Positions 10,900 to 23,129 of a stretch of DNA of 64,000 nucleotides are shown one piece after another (within the stretch, counting starts at the first letter, position 1; each line of letters begins with the position of its first letter). The notes below the pieces were generated by a model that saw nothing but the letters and a program-made list of their open reading frames with translations, was not told the DNA's origin and did no database searches. Position numbers and translations under genes: made by a program. The DNA comes from Epiperipatus broadwayi (Eukaryota > Onychophora > Udeonychophora > Euonychophora > Peripatidae): positions 1,881,236-1,945,235 of the forward strand of contig JAQFVV010000156.1 of NCBI GenBank assembly GCA_028023455.1. The letters are read 5' to 3'.

Positions 10900-11640
10900 G
10901 ATGCGCACTGTGTGAAAAACAATGCCATCAAGCAGTGGGGTTCAATATACATATTATTACCATTTATAATATGAAAGATATTGACTCAAACATGTATTAA
11001 TATTAAAGATTCTTGCAAGTTTCATTATAATACATTCACAACCAAAGATATGATGACAATGATATTTTGAACAGGTGAAGGAAATATTTTGATCTTATTG
11101 TGAATAATGATTCAAGAATTGAAATAGTGATTTTTTAATTGTACATCCATTTTATCTACTTATTTAGATTTAAACAAAAATATCTAGCTCAGAGAAGTCA
11201 CAACAATTCACTATAATCTTAAAAATCCTGTAGAAATTTTCAAATATAATAATGTGTTAGTTTCAAAAATATTGTAATTTTTACCTGTAGACTCATAAAA
11301 TTGTGCCATCTGATCTTATGGATGTTTCTATTGCTCCAAGTTTTAAAAAATAAAATAAACATAAAATTCCAGTAGTTATAATATATCATTATTATCCATT
11401 ACAGCAATGCGACCTTCAAGGATTTTGTTGCATGTAGATAAATGGTTATCAGAGGACGTGTGATTTTAGAAAATTAAAAAATACAATAAATATGGTTTTT
11501 ATAGGTAGGTAAGTAAAAAGAAAAAAAATTTTGGGGGGATCAAAAGAATGATTTATATATTGCTTTTCTTGGTTTGGTCAAGGAATTGTTTGAAATTAGT
11601 TATGTATCAAAATTTATTCATACTATACAGCTTCTATATG
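10900..11640. other. AT-rich stretch, no gene seen
   Basis: Nothing beyond short chance frames is visible. Confidence 0.35.
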
Positions 11641-11649
11641 GTAAAATGA

Positions 11650-12470
11650 GAAATTAGAAAATCTAAGATATTTGAAATGAAAACTGGTACTAAACAAGAA
11701 TGTTCTCTTGTCTCAACATTATTTTTGATTTTTACAGTGGTCTCTCAAACTGTTTATAGATTTAGTGGTCATCTTTTGGATTCTGAATTTACAATATGCT
11801 AATGACTATGCTATTTTTTTGGTGGTTTAAAAGTTAATCTACAGAATATACTTGTGTGACATACAAAGACTTTGGCATAATAATTAATATTCAAAACTCA
11901 AATTCTTTATGATCTAGTGATAGAAGAAAAATTTTTCAACAAATTTTAGCTTCTATGATTATCAACTTGAGAATGCAAATCATAAAGTTAAATATCTTAG
12001 TAAGTTTATAAGCAGAAAGGTAAATTTAGATATTGAGATGTGCACAGACTCCAATGTATTGCTACTGCTTTTAACAAGTTCAGAGAATGGATATTTCATC
12101 ATATGAAAATAATTATTGCAATATGAATGTAAGAGTTGGACATCCTAGGAATGCAATATAAAAGCAAGCATTAGAAAAGTTTTATTTAAGAATACTCTGT
12201 AGAAATATAAAAATACAATGACAAGATCCCAAAACCAATCAGTATATTCAACTAACTGAATTGGACACTGCAAAACTTACTAAAATGGTATTTTATGATG
12301 AACTTGAGCATGACTTTTATGGAAGAGGTAGCCCTCATTTACATTATAAGGATTATCTCAAAGATATTCTAAAGAGATGCAATGTTGAATGTTTCCATTG
12401 GAAAGATATGGCTGAGATAAGAATACATTGAATAGCTAAAAATTCAACATAAGGGTTTAAAGTATTTGAC
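11650..12470 (+). pseudogene. LINE reverse transcriptase C-terminal relic (family with GTKQEC...FYDELEHDFYG)
   Basis: Across shifting frames the plus strand reads GTKQECSLVSTLFLIF (about 11688-11735, the GVKQGC...PTLFS box), then a thumb-like region ending in TAFNKFREWIF (about 12067-12100), and a C-terminal stretch like YNDKIP, FYDELEHDFYGRGSPHLHYK and DILKRCNVE (about 12215-12395). This is the order in a widespread animal LINE family whose proteins end ...LLYGEL...G.R...KRYKD.LK. Many stops show it is long dead. A relic of the same type lies in the opposite direction at 25.6-26.6 kb. Confidence 0.7.
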
Positions 12471-13640
12471 AAAAAAAAAGTATTCTGGAGAAGTAAAAGA
12501 TAGTATCATAAAATATCAAATAGAAAAATGGGCCAGCAAGTGCTTCACAGACTGGTTTGTATAGTCATCACAAAATTCATTCTAGAATTTATTTTTTTGT
12601 TTTAACTTGGAGTTGGATTAGTCATACTCATTTATAAGTAGATGCTGTATGTATTGTTTGTTGAAAGATGTATTGAAAAGTATGTTTACATGTTGTAGGG
12701 AAGGAATAAATTTATTGTTTGATAATTATCAGTGTTTTCTTACTGTCCAGAAACTATTAATATTATTGTGAAACAGATTCAAGACTTATTATAAGGTAAT
12801 AATTGTAAAATTGCAGAATATAAAAATATATATATCTTGTTATAAAATAATACTAACATATATTTAGAGAAAAGATTCAATACAACTTAAATACATTTTT
12901 GGTGCTCAGCATCTTTGTTTAAGTCAATTGAAAATGCATTAAGGTTGTATTTAATATTTTCAACATTTTTTTCTACATATATGACATTAGTATTATGTTT
13001 ATACTATATCTCAGTGATGATATCTCAGAGTTATTTGATATATCTGATTGTTTTTATCAAATAAAATAAAAAAATTCATAATTAATGAAATATACACTAG
13101 AAATTACTATTTTAAAAATTACATGAAAAGATCACAGACACACAAATATATAGGTAAGAATGGACCAAGTGTTATAAGTGGATGTATGTGAACAATAAAT
13201 TGCAATAAAAATTTCAATATAAAGTGCTGCATCTTGGTTGCAATGGAGAACAGTAAAAGAAAATAGATGTTTTCCTCCAACTATATCCAAATATTCTAAT
13301 ATTAACAGTTTTCAATATTTATATACACATTGCTTTAAATATGTAAAAAGATAATAAAGCCTTTAAATAGCTCAGTAACAAACAACAATTAAAGAGAAGA
13401 CATTATTCGTCAAGTAATGAAGATTTTAATATTTTTCCATTCTACCCTATGGCTAAAAATAGCTAAAGATCCATTTTCTGACCAATAGTTGAATAGCAGG
13501 TTGGACTGATTATAAATGGTTACTGAAAGAAAAATCCTAAGCCTGTTTGGAACTTGGATAACAATTCCAAATTTAGCCCATATCACAATGGCCACATGCG
13601 TTAGCCACGGCATCCTTATAAATATACCCACTCTTACACA
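12471..13640. other. AT-rich stretch, no gene recognised
   Basis: A 73-codon minus-strand frame at 13410-13631 has no recognisable domain, and I treat it as non-coding. Confidence 0.35.
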
Positions 13641-13654
13641 CTAATAATTCCATG

Positions 13655-13740
13655 ATTTCGCTGTATGGAGTACTGCAATGGTAATGTGATAGAATCTGAA
13701 GCTCTAGATTCGTGAATCACGCCCAGTTCTGTCACTTCCA
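13655..13740 (+). repeat. Possible tRNA-derived SINE head
   Basis: TGGAGTACTGCAATGGTAAT followed by GAATCTGAAGCTCTAGATTCG and TGAATCACGCCC resembles a tRNA with GCAATGGTA (D-arm/A-box-like) and GATTCGTGAATCAC (T-arm/B-box-like). The acceptor ends do not pair, so it is not a functional tRNA. Confidence 0.35.
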
Positions 13741-16240
13741 GTAATCAAACTTGTTATAAATATCTGACCAATAAAAATTTCAAAAAAAGTAAAAACAATT
13801 AATTATTTTATTATCTCGATTATCAAATTAAATAGTATATTCTTAAAAAAAAAACATTGAAAATATTAAACACAATTGCTGTTTTTGACAAAAGGTGTTC
13901 AGCATCAAAATATAATGGATTATCTTTGACAAAAGTACTCAGCATCGGAAAAAAATTTCAACAAAAAATATAATAAATTTCAATTAAAAACAAATCAAAA
14001 TTAAAGTCCTATCTTTTATATACTTAAAAATTGATTTTCCAAGATATTATAAGTAAATCCTATTTTCTCCACTTCCTCTATATATGTATAAATTATTCAA
14101 AAACTGAGTTTGTTCTCTATTAAAAATTTCCTTTTTCTTTTTGACGCTGAAGTCGGTAATAAGCTTTTCTTCTTTTTAATATGGCAAAGCCTTTTGTTGT
14201 TTTAACTAATGGATGCAAAATAAATTTCGCAAATCATCGAAGCCTGGTTCCAAATAAATATTAAAGCAAGTTTTTTTTTTTTTTTTTGTCATTAAAACTC
14301 CTGTCACCCACACTACAATCATCAAATAGAGCAGAAACTCAGATTATCTTCCCTCTGTATGCATATAATTTGCAAACGATTTTCACTTATCAGAGATATC
14401 AAATACTTGAATGTCCATAACTATGCTAACAGCTTAACATTCTTTTACTATATCACTTTTAAGTAAGATGATAATTAATTTCTATTGATTTTTAATAACT
14501 TCTAAAGAAAGGAATAATCACTGCTGGGCAGATTGTGTTTTTATCAGTACCACTCACTGAAAACAAATTAGAATCTTGTTCTGGTTTGCACTGCTATCTA
14601 CTATTCCAAAATAAGTCTGAGGGTTTCTTCTGCCTCCCTAATATTTCTTCAACTTTTTTTTTTTTCACTTTACAAAGCATAAAATTATAACAGCAAAATT
14701 GTGTGACTAAATACTATATTACCAAAATATAGAAATGATATTCCTTTTTATCACATTTATAAGAATATGAAAAGCATAACAATCTTAATTCCACAGTAAC
14801 AGTGTTAAATTTTTCATTTAAACATTTAGGAAACATTTCAGAAATGAAAAGTAACGTTTTATATTATAAATAAAACATGCTATTTGGAAACAGTTTGAAC
14901 TACAGCCTAATTCATCTTCCTCATCTGGCAAAGATTATATCTAAAATTAATGCTAGAAACTATTTTGAAAAGCTGGTGCATTATTTGAGGTTAAGAATAT
15001 ACTCTACAAACAGCTTCCTTAGCACTAATACATTTTATTTCCAAATACAATGATCCTGTTCAGAGCAAAATGCTCACAATCAACTTCTAAATGGCTAATC
15101 AATTCTTGCCATGAAAATTATTACTGACACTCTCAAGCCTATACACTCCTGCACTATTTTCTCATCCTTCCACCCACATATTAGAAATTTCTCATGAAAA
15201 TCCACATCTAAGATATACTTTTCAAGATCTTCTTTCCAGATATTCAACCAAGAACTTCTCAAACAAATGAATTATAGCATAAACAAATAATTTTTTTTTG
15301 TATCCTAAATAAATTTTCTTTTCTAAATCTATCAATAAATACAGCTAGACATCAGTTGAGACTCAGATTCACATACATTTGTTGTGTTTAAACAATCCTT
15401 AGTATATGTAATTGTGAATACATCAAACACATAGTCACTGACTAATAATGCTATCAAAAGGATCTTTTTCCTTATGGGAATCTTTACACATTTCTGTAAA
15501 TATTAAAATAAATACTAGATGACAATTTGTGTAGAAAAGATGCAGTAATATTTTTGAATATGTAAAATGTTACCATATCCTTTGTTTTATTTAATACTAA
15601 ATAACTTTTTATGATGTAGTAATATAAATTATATATACTTCTCTAAAATAAATGAATATATGAAGATAGTACTGTTTTATAAAAGAAAAATGTTCACTGA
15701 TTGTTGAAAAAAATAATAATTAAAGAATAAGTTTAAATCAAGAAGTTCAGAACTGCCTTTCAAATTATGCAATAGTTTTTTTTTTAATTCAAAGCTATCA
15801 CATGAGTTAAGGAACCTACTTAACATGGACAAATGCAGTTTAAAACAGATGTTTTTGTTTCAAAGATAGACAGATTCTTTTTTTGTTTAGAAAATGCTAT
15901 ATAGTAAGAACTCAATTACTAAAGAAAACTTACTGCTTTATTATTGCAAAATCTCTCATGTTTGAAATCATACGAATATATTGTTTTTTTGTTGTCGTTT
16001 TTTTTTTCAATCATGAAATTTACAAAAAATTGCAATAAAAATTGTCTAATTATGATCTGCAAAATCTGCAGAATGGCTATGTTAATTCATAACTGAAATT
16101 AAGCTAATCACAAACATAATTTGCATCATATTTCAACTAGAGAAAGCAGCAGTCATTACTAAAAATTCTTAAAGTTTAAACTGAGTCCAATACTTTTACA
16201 TATAAAAACATGAATAAAAAGTATATCATTTCAATCATGG
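13741..16240. other. AT-rich stretch, no gene recognised
   Basis: About 2.5 kb without a supportable gene. It has several poly-T tracts (14270-14288, 14656-14667). TE-derived sequence too worn to read is possible around 15.0-15.3 kb. Confidence 0.35.
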
Positions 16241-16249
16241 AGAGTAGTT

Positions 16250-16570
16250 TCTTCAATTTTCAGGCCAGTTTCACTTATTCATAGCTTCACTTTTCTCTGT
16301 CATTCCACAAAACTTGTCTCATTCATTCATCATCCATGCGGTCTGCTTCTATTTGCCTTATAATCTCTTGAAATCCAATTTATAATTTTAGTTATCTGTT
16401 TACTGTGATTTCTTCAGGTAATTAGTCCAACACAGCTCCATTTCAACCTCTTAATTTTTCCAATGGTGCCAGTGATATGTGTTTGTTTTCTAACCTAAAT
16501 ATTTGTTAATCTAAGTATTTTGCATATGAACTCTACCTTGTCAATTCCAACATATACCTCTCTAAAATTT
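16250..16570 (-). pseudogene. RTE-type LINE C-terminal relic
   Basis: Read on the minus strand, this aligns by eye with the C-terminal coding end of the RTE element at 56340-56560. ATTGGAAAAATTAAGAGGTT matches the ATTGAAAAAATTAAAAGATT segment, then TTGGATTTCAAGAGATTATA matches the segment encoding NWIPRDCK. The following CCGCATGGATGATGAATGAATGA region and the CATGATT end also correspond. Indels and stops throughout indicate an old copy. Confidence 0.6.
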
Positions 16571-17169
16571 AATTCAGAAATTAATATTTTCAACATAAGA
16601 CAATTATCATTAAAATCATTCTTGTACTTCAAGTTCAGTTAAATTATTACAAGTTTTAAAATAAGAGTCCCATATAACAACAGCCATCTTGCAAAATATA
16701 TTAAGTATTGATGAATCTTAATTTCAAATAATGATTGCAAATCATGCAATAAACATACTTTGTTAAGTTTAGCTACCAATTTAATTTACATAATTCCAAT
16801 GTTCAATTTCACTTCTCAAAGCTTTTTAATCTCTAAATATCACTAATAATTGTCTTACATAGTATTTAAGATACAGTATTAAATGTATTAATTTAAAAAT
16901 AAAATATATAATTTCATAAACTTAACACACACTTTCTTTTATATACATCTTTTAAACAATGATTAAACACAACTAAATTGTTGCTTGAACTGTACAACTA
17001 ATTTTTCTATATAAGTGGATTTGAGATTAAATAAAGTGTCTGACACAGTAAAATTATTTGGTACTCATACTTATGACAATCCACCCCGCTTGAAGGTGTT
17101 GCTCCTCCAACAAAACATGTTACGGGCCATTACATTTTCTTTAATATTTTAACAAATAAACAAGACATA

Positions 17170-17880
17170 AACCACTCTTTAAAATTACGTTATTTTATTA
17201 TTTTTTAAATTAATGTTATAGATTTTCAATTAATAAGTAATTTTTTTTTTGTTTTATAATAAATGTTCCTTTATTTTAGGTTTTTTTTTTTTTTTAAAAA
17301 ATAACCAATATTTTTTTATTTTGTAAGAAATGTTCGTTTAGGTTAGGTTGTTTTTTTTTCTTGGAAAGTAATTGAATATATTTGCAAAATGTTCTTGTTA
17401 ATAATGCGTTTTTTTTACTAACATTGATTGAATTACTTCAAACATAGTTTTATTTTTGATTGAGAAACAATGCCTCAATAACCAATTTATTTTTGTTTGG
17501 TAATAAATGTTCCTTTATTTCATGTTTTTTTTTTTTTTTTGCAAACCATAATTCAATATATTAGGCAATAGAGATAGCTTGAACGAATACTTTTTTTCAC
17601 TAATGCTGATTTGATTACTTCAAACATAGTTTTATTTTTGGTTGATAAACAACACCACAAGAATCAATTTATTTTTGTTTGATAATAAATGTTCCTTTAT
17701 TTATTTTTTAGTTTTGCGAACCATAATTTAATATATTACGCAATAGAGACAGCTTGAACAAAGACTTTTTTTCACAAGTAGCCATTTTTTCACCAACGCA
17801 AGCTCTCTCAACATACGAGTCTTTAGATTCACTTATGTCAAATCACCACATTTCCTAATTTTAACACATGGGGGGGGGGG
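17170..17880. repeat. Degenerate tandem repeat, unit about 182 bp
   Basis: AATAAATGTTCCTTTATTT recurs at about 17259, 17502 and 17684. The flanking segments ACTTCAAACATAGTTTTATT (about 17433, 17617) and GCAAACCATAATTCAATATA (about 17540, 17717) recur with about 182-bp spacing. About three copies are visible. The block ends near a G tract (17871-17880). There is no coding potential. Confidence 0.65.
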
Positions 17881-18118
17881 TTACATTGGGTACAGTATGA
17901 CAATTTGGAGGACCTTATAATAATTCATTTAGGTTTGAAAATAATCACTTCTGAACGAATATTGGTTCATTTTCCATCATTTAAATTATTCACACCCTAT
18001 CATGATAATTTAGCGATATGTTAAGTGTCAGCATTCATATAGATGGTAAACAACACATATCAGAGCTAACTGATACGGTAAGCTAAGTGTGAATTGCGAG
18101 AGCAGTTGATGGCAAAAC

Positions 18119-18237
18119 ATGCTGCTGGCTGTCGTTAGCCAAAACACTCAATTTCTAGCACTCAATTACTGATAGCAATTGAGCTTGATAAGTGATATTT
18201 TCAATTACTTTTGGCTAGCAACAACGGCATCAAGCAG
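18119..18237. repeat. Imperfect inverted repeat
   Basis: TGCTGCTGGCTGTCGTTAGC with CAAAA is mirrored by TTTTGGCTAGCAACAACGGC about 70 bases later. An inner hairpin is formed by CTCAATTACTGATAGCAATTGAG. It may be a small MITE; no target duplication was identified. Confidence 0.45.
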
Positions 18238-18269
18238 GATGGATTGTCATACGTATGAGTGTCAGAGTT

Positions 18270-19320
18270 ATTTTTTAGTCTAATTATTAAAAATAAAAAA
18301 AACATTAAAAATAAAATTGTTTTGAAAAATATATTAAAAAACCTATTTTTTATGCTTAACTGACATAAAAAAAAAATTCTACTATAAAACTGAATATAAA
18401 ATGGCTAAATCAATATAAGAAAATGCTATGGTGAATATTATTAGCTGACACAAAATGCATGCATGTAAGACATTTCAGAGTTTTTCTTTCTAACTGTTCA
18501 TCTGATATCTTTTTTATATTTTGTTTTGTTAGTTAACTATTTATTTGTACATTTAGCAGTGAAAATACTGTATTTTTTTTTTTAAATTATCCTACATACA
18601 TACTGCATAATTTTTTTAACCATATGCTAAAAAAAAATTAAAATTAGAAAATTAATGTGAAAATCAAAAAATAAATGATTTCTCAACTAGACAGTGATAA
18701 AATTATCAGAGATCTAAGTGCTAAATATGGAATGTTTTATACATACCACATACAGCAGCAGAACTCTTACTAATATGAACTAACAAAAAAAATGATGTGA
18801 TAGCATGAATATAACTTTTTTTTTTATGTTTTTAAGAGTTAGTTGCCTCTAAAATTGAACTTTCAAATGTGCATGTATTGTATACACTTACTTTGATGGT
18901 AGTACCTTTGATTATTACTAATTTCTTTTTCAGGCTTAAAAATATTACTTTATTTTTTAGCTCAGATACAAACTTAATATTTATTTAAATCACAGTACAA
19001 ATTTATAACTTCTGCACACTTAAAATATATTAATAAAAGCATATAAAAAAAAAGAATGCCAAGATGCATTACTGACAAAATCAATTTTCATCAAATAGAT
19101 CAGATCATTGCCCATAAGTCTTCATCATTGTAATTTAATATCCCAACATTATTTGAATGTACTCGTTTTGATATCATCTTGTATGCATAAATATATAAAA
19201 GATTATTAATCTTTTTTTCAGGTTACATATTATTATTTAATCTTTCAGTCCAGATATAAACTTTAAACTCAAAGATTAGTATATGAAATATTAAAACACA
19301 AAACACATATATTATTCATA
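18270..19320. other. AT-rich stretch, no gene seen
   Basis: Only homopolymer runs and chance frames are present. Confidence 0.35.
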
Positions 19321-19323
19321 CTC

Positions 19324-19553
19324 AAAGAACTTGAATTAGCAAGTTAATATGAAAAGATATGCCAAAACAAAATTAGATTAATAGCACTAAGCTAGATTTT
19401 GGTGAAATTTTGCCAGAATTATAGTGCAGAATAATGCTGGCCAGTTGGTAATCTGAATATGATTCTGGCCAAAATTCGCTGAAAGCTAGTTTAGTGTTAT
19501 TAATCTTTGTTTTGGCATATCTTTTCATATTAATTTGCTAACTCAAGTTCTTC
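19324..19553. repeat. Long imperfect palindrome, about 230 bp (MITE-like)
   Basis: The left arm contains AAGAACTTGAATTAGCAAGT and AAAAGATATGCCAAAACAAA. The right arm contains their reverse complements, TTTGTTTTGGCATATCTTTT and TTTGCTAACTCAAGTTCTT. The arms are about 100 bp each with few mismatches in the outer 60 bp and more near the centre, where CTGGCCAGTTGG lies. It resembles a fold-back non-autonomous DNA element, and the transcript would form a long hairpin. Confidence 0.7.
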
Positions 19554-19559
19554 AAGTAT

Positions 19560-20420
19560 TATATAATTATGTGAAAAGAATTTAATCTTTGTGATTTATA
19601 TATTATTCATCTAACTCCATCTTTTTCTACTAGAATAGTATATTAAATATACAATAAAATTTACAAACTCTATACACTTTTAAAACATATGGATAAACTA
19701 TATTGATAAAAAGATGTGTGGTCAAGAACCCATGCCACTGATGAAGGCTGGGGTTCTTCCAGAAAAGACATCTTGAGTATTATTTTCATAAATCTTTATC
19801 TTTTTAAGCCTTTATTTTGCCATTAACAGCAACATTGATTTAATGAACCTTCATACTTCCAAGATTAACTCCATCCTCATCTCAATATAACTTAGCAATT
19901 CATCTGAATATATATTAAATAAAATAAGAGATAGACAACATTGTTTTATACTATTCTGTACACTTACGTGCATAAAATAAGTGAAAAGCTATTGCATAGG
20001 AGGTCATATGTCATTAGTTTCAAAGCAATATGTGGATTTTGAGCCATTAACTTTTCAGACTAATTAATCTTACAAATATATTTTGATTCATTTTATCAAT
20101 TAGTCTAAATTGAGAAATAGGAGTTTAAAAAAAATGATTAAATTTATTAATTATCATATTGTGGCAAATAGACAATTTTTTAAAAAAATCACTAACTGGA
20201 AAATGATTGTTAGTTTTAAAAGTATGCACTTATTTGTGCTTCCATTTGAATAATTTTTATATGTACACAAAGATTTGATTTAAAAATGTAAGAGAAGTTA
20301 TTAATCATAACCAAAATACATGCTTATACATGCAAAATGTATACATACACATGTAGAACGCATATACATACAATTACTTCTCACATGTATATATACTTAT
20401 ATGTGTATATAGCTATGAGG
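19560..20420. other. AT-rich stretch, no gene seen
   Basis: Short TATATA/CATATA simple sequence is present near 20340-20420; no gene was found. Confidence 0.35.
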
Positions 20421-20429
20421 AAAAGTTTT

Positions 20430-21110
20430 CTACTAACTAAAAGGAAATACTGATTCATTTTAAAAAGATCTTAAAAAAAACTAGGCAGAACAAATTTCCT
20501 AAAATTCACAATCTTTTTTTATTGCAGCTGTTTTGCAAGATTGTTCATATAATTAAAAAAAAAAAAAAAACAGGGGCCATTCATCAATATGTATCAGGAC
20601 AAGGTGGCTAATTTACTGGTTTATTACCACTAAATTTATGACCAAGAAACACCATGTTATCTGATAATTTTTAAATGAAACGTCAATTGGCTTTTCTTGA
20701 AGATAAGATGAATGTGATAGTATAAATGATCATTTTTTCTTATACAGTACAAAGTAGCAATTTATAACTGATGATAATGAATGGAAATTTAATGACTGCA
20801 AACCAAAGCTGCCATTTGATGACAATCTTTTATTTAAGCTATCTACAACTCTAAATCACTTTCAAATAAAGAAAGTTTGTATGAATTGAAATTAAAAAAC
20901 TCTAATATTAAATGAGATATTGTCCAACTTTAGGATGTCAAAAGACAAGAAATAATTGATTTGAAAAGTGAATATGTTTTAGTGGCATAAATATTGGCAC
21001 ACTAGAAGAGTGACTCATTAAAATGGGGAGGGTCACATTGTAGAGATTGATGAATGACAAGATAAAAAATAAGTGAAATCAAACTTTACTCATTTTTGAG
21101 AAGTACTTTA
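20430..21110 (+). mobile_element. RTE-type LINE 5' relic (5' UTR and start of endonuclease)
   Basis: This runs parallel to 53335-54030 of the nearly complete RTE element. TTGCAGCTGTT (20523 versus 53442), GAAACACCATG (20645 versus 53562) and CATTTGATGACAA (20814 versus 53777) are shared in the same order. The following 250 bp align with the start of the endonuclease reading frame but contain stops and indels. It is an old 5' part of the same or a sister family. Confidence 0.7.
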
Positions 21111-22025
21111 ATAACATTCCATGTATTAACAATTGTAATATGAGATATAATATCTTTTGTGATTCAAAACATGAAATAAATGCGGTGAGAGTTTGTAATC
21201 AATTAACTGCAATACGCCTGTCTTATACTTCCTATATATTGACAAACACAAAGACATATATATATATTAAGTAAATCAACTCACAATTAAGTCACTAACC
21301 AAATTAAATTACTAATCCATCACCATTGATTTTCCTGTTAAGATAGACTTCTCAACAGTGAAGTAGAATAACACACAATATATTTTATCATGCTTTCCCA
21401 TAATTCCAATTCAAATGTTAATTATGAGCAAATGTACAATAAATATATTTGTTTTGTGCTTTGTTACTTTGCTCTTGAAAACGTGTCTAGTTTCATTTTG
21501 ACATTTGATATTATATATATAAACATATGGGAAAATAGCAAAAATCTCTTCAATAACTTTCTACAGAAAAAGAGTAAAGTAGAAGATACTATTCACCAAG
21601 CTAGTCAAAAATCAGATGATAAGGATGTGTTATTTCTCCTTTATTTTACTCTTTAGCTAAATGAAAGCTAATACCCTTTTATCTACCAATAATTTGATAT
21701 GTAGTTGGATTGGCTATCTAAAAAAAAAAACATTCTATTGCTCACAAATGTTTAACTATCTAAGAAAAAAATATAACTTTAATCTTACATGGAATTGGTG
21801 ATAGATTAATCAGCTTAAGTTATTTGTATGATGAAAGATGAAAAATAAATCTAACTCAAAATGAAAAGCATAAATCTACATACATACACTGTGGATTTAC
21901 AATCATATATGTTTACACATGATATACATTCAATATGCCCGAGATCCATTTTCATTAAAATTTTATGAGCTTCTGAGATAAGAAATTACAACAACTTATT
22001 CTTACAAAAAAATAGAAAACAAATG
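21111..22025. other. 3' flank of the fucosyltransferase-like gene; no other gene seen
   Basis: An AATAAA hexamer on the minus strand (TTTATT at 21640-21645) lies about 380 nt past the stop and could serve as the polyadenylation signal. The 88-codon plus-strand frame at 21390-21656 has no recognisable domain. Confidence 0.3.
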
Positions 22026-23129
22026 TCATTTGATAAATCCTGCAGGATCTATTTTAATCCAAAAAGGAAAGTCTTGGTGATAAATATCAAAAGAGCGTTT
22101 CTGTTTTGATTTTTTAATGATCCAATAATCAGGAAATGTAACAGTTTCACCTAATGCAAATACAGCTGCCATAGTTGAAAAAACTCCTCGAGTAACAATG
22201 GTATGATTGCAGTGTGCCAAAATGGCAAAATTTTGACTCTCAGAAAGACTATGAGGAGACAAAATAAAATCTTTATTACCATTGCCTATATTTTTCTGAC
22301 ACCAGGTAATATTCTTACATTGTAATAAAAAATATGAGGTGGAATATTTTTTCTTGAAATATTGTCTAGCTGTTTCCAAGTAGGACCAATCACTTTTTCT
22401 TAAAGACAATTTAGAATCTACCTGGAAAGTTTCTTCATCAATGTAAATACCTATAAATATAGGGTTTGTCATGTTGAATTGTTGTTTCAGCTGGTAAAAA
22501 TATGACTGAGCAACAGCATGATAAGATTCAGTGAAAGATAGATCCTCAATCACTTCTTTATAATACTTATAATAAAATTTTCCAAGAAATGAAGAGTTTT
22601 CAATACAGTTGAAATTGTACTTAGATAAATTTGATAAAATAGCTGTAGTAAGAGGATGATTTTGAAAATTTAAGCAACTGAGTTCATCAATGGGTGGTCT
22701 TAAAAATGGAACATTGACTTTGAAAATATCAAAAGCTGGATTCAACTGAGAAAATAAGCATGGCTTCATTTGATTGATATAAGCTAAAACAAACAAAGAA
22801 AATAAATCCATTACTTGGGTTCCTAAATCATTTGAAGGTTTTGCAATCAGAAAATTTACAAAATTAGATTGTGTGGTAGGCTTTTCAGAAGTGGGGCGAT
22901 TATGGCTAACATTATCAAATCCATAACTAAAAACATTTTTCATAGCATTTACACATATTGTTATAAACTGGTGGATAAGAGAGATCAACTCAAAATCTCT
23001 AAACAGATGAAAAACAATGATCACAAAGCAACAGAGAATTAAAACAAACCCTGCTAGCCAAGTTTTAGAATGCTTGGAAAATAAAAAATGTCCACGTCTA
23101 TCCATTCTATTTTTAAAAGAAAATTCCAT
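22026..23129 (-). CDS. GT11 (alpha-1,2-fucosyltransferase)-like type II membrane protein, donor motif lost
   Basis: An uninterrupted 367-codon frame. Residues 1-23 form a basic cytoplasmic tail, about 24-43 a single membrane anchor (AGFVLILCCFVIIVFHLF), then a lumenal domain, the usual topology of Golgi glycosyltransferases. Residues 93-142 align with the GT11 start (NDLGTQVMDLFSLFVLAYIN for the family's GRLGNQ...YATLYALA, then PAFDIFKVNVPFL). Near residues 299-328, NFAILAHCNHTIVTRGVFST and the GE that follows at 327-328 match the conserved HCNHTI.T.GTF.WWAAYL.GG block. In the family a HxRRxD motif binds the nucleotide sugar; here the position reads GIYIDEET (227-234), so the key arginines are absent. 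Several N-glycosylation sequons are present (N73, N167, N178, N219, N273, N308). A second Met at residue 9 is possible. It is intronless as far as seen, with no adjacent operon-like partner. It may be a non-catalytic or altered-specificity relative. Confidence 0.75.
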   Translation of the reverse strand: MEFSFKNRMDRRGHFLFSKHSKTWLAGFVLILCCFVIIVFHLFRDFELISLIHQFITICVNAMKNVFSYGFDNVSHNRPTSEKPTTQSNFVNFLIAKPSNDLGTQVMDLFSLFVLAYINQMKPCLFSQLNPAFDIFKVNVPFLRPPIDELSCLNFQNHPLTTAILSNLSKYNFNCIENSSFLGKFYYKYYKEVIEDLSFTESYHAVAQSYFYQLKQQFNMTNPIFIGIYIDEETFQVDSKLSLRKSDWSYLETARQYFKKKYSTSYFLLQCKNITWCQKNIGNGNKDFILSPHSLSESQNFAILAHCNHTIVTRGVFSTMAAVFALGETVTFPDYWIIKKSKQKRSFDIYHQDFPFWIKIDPAGFIK

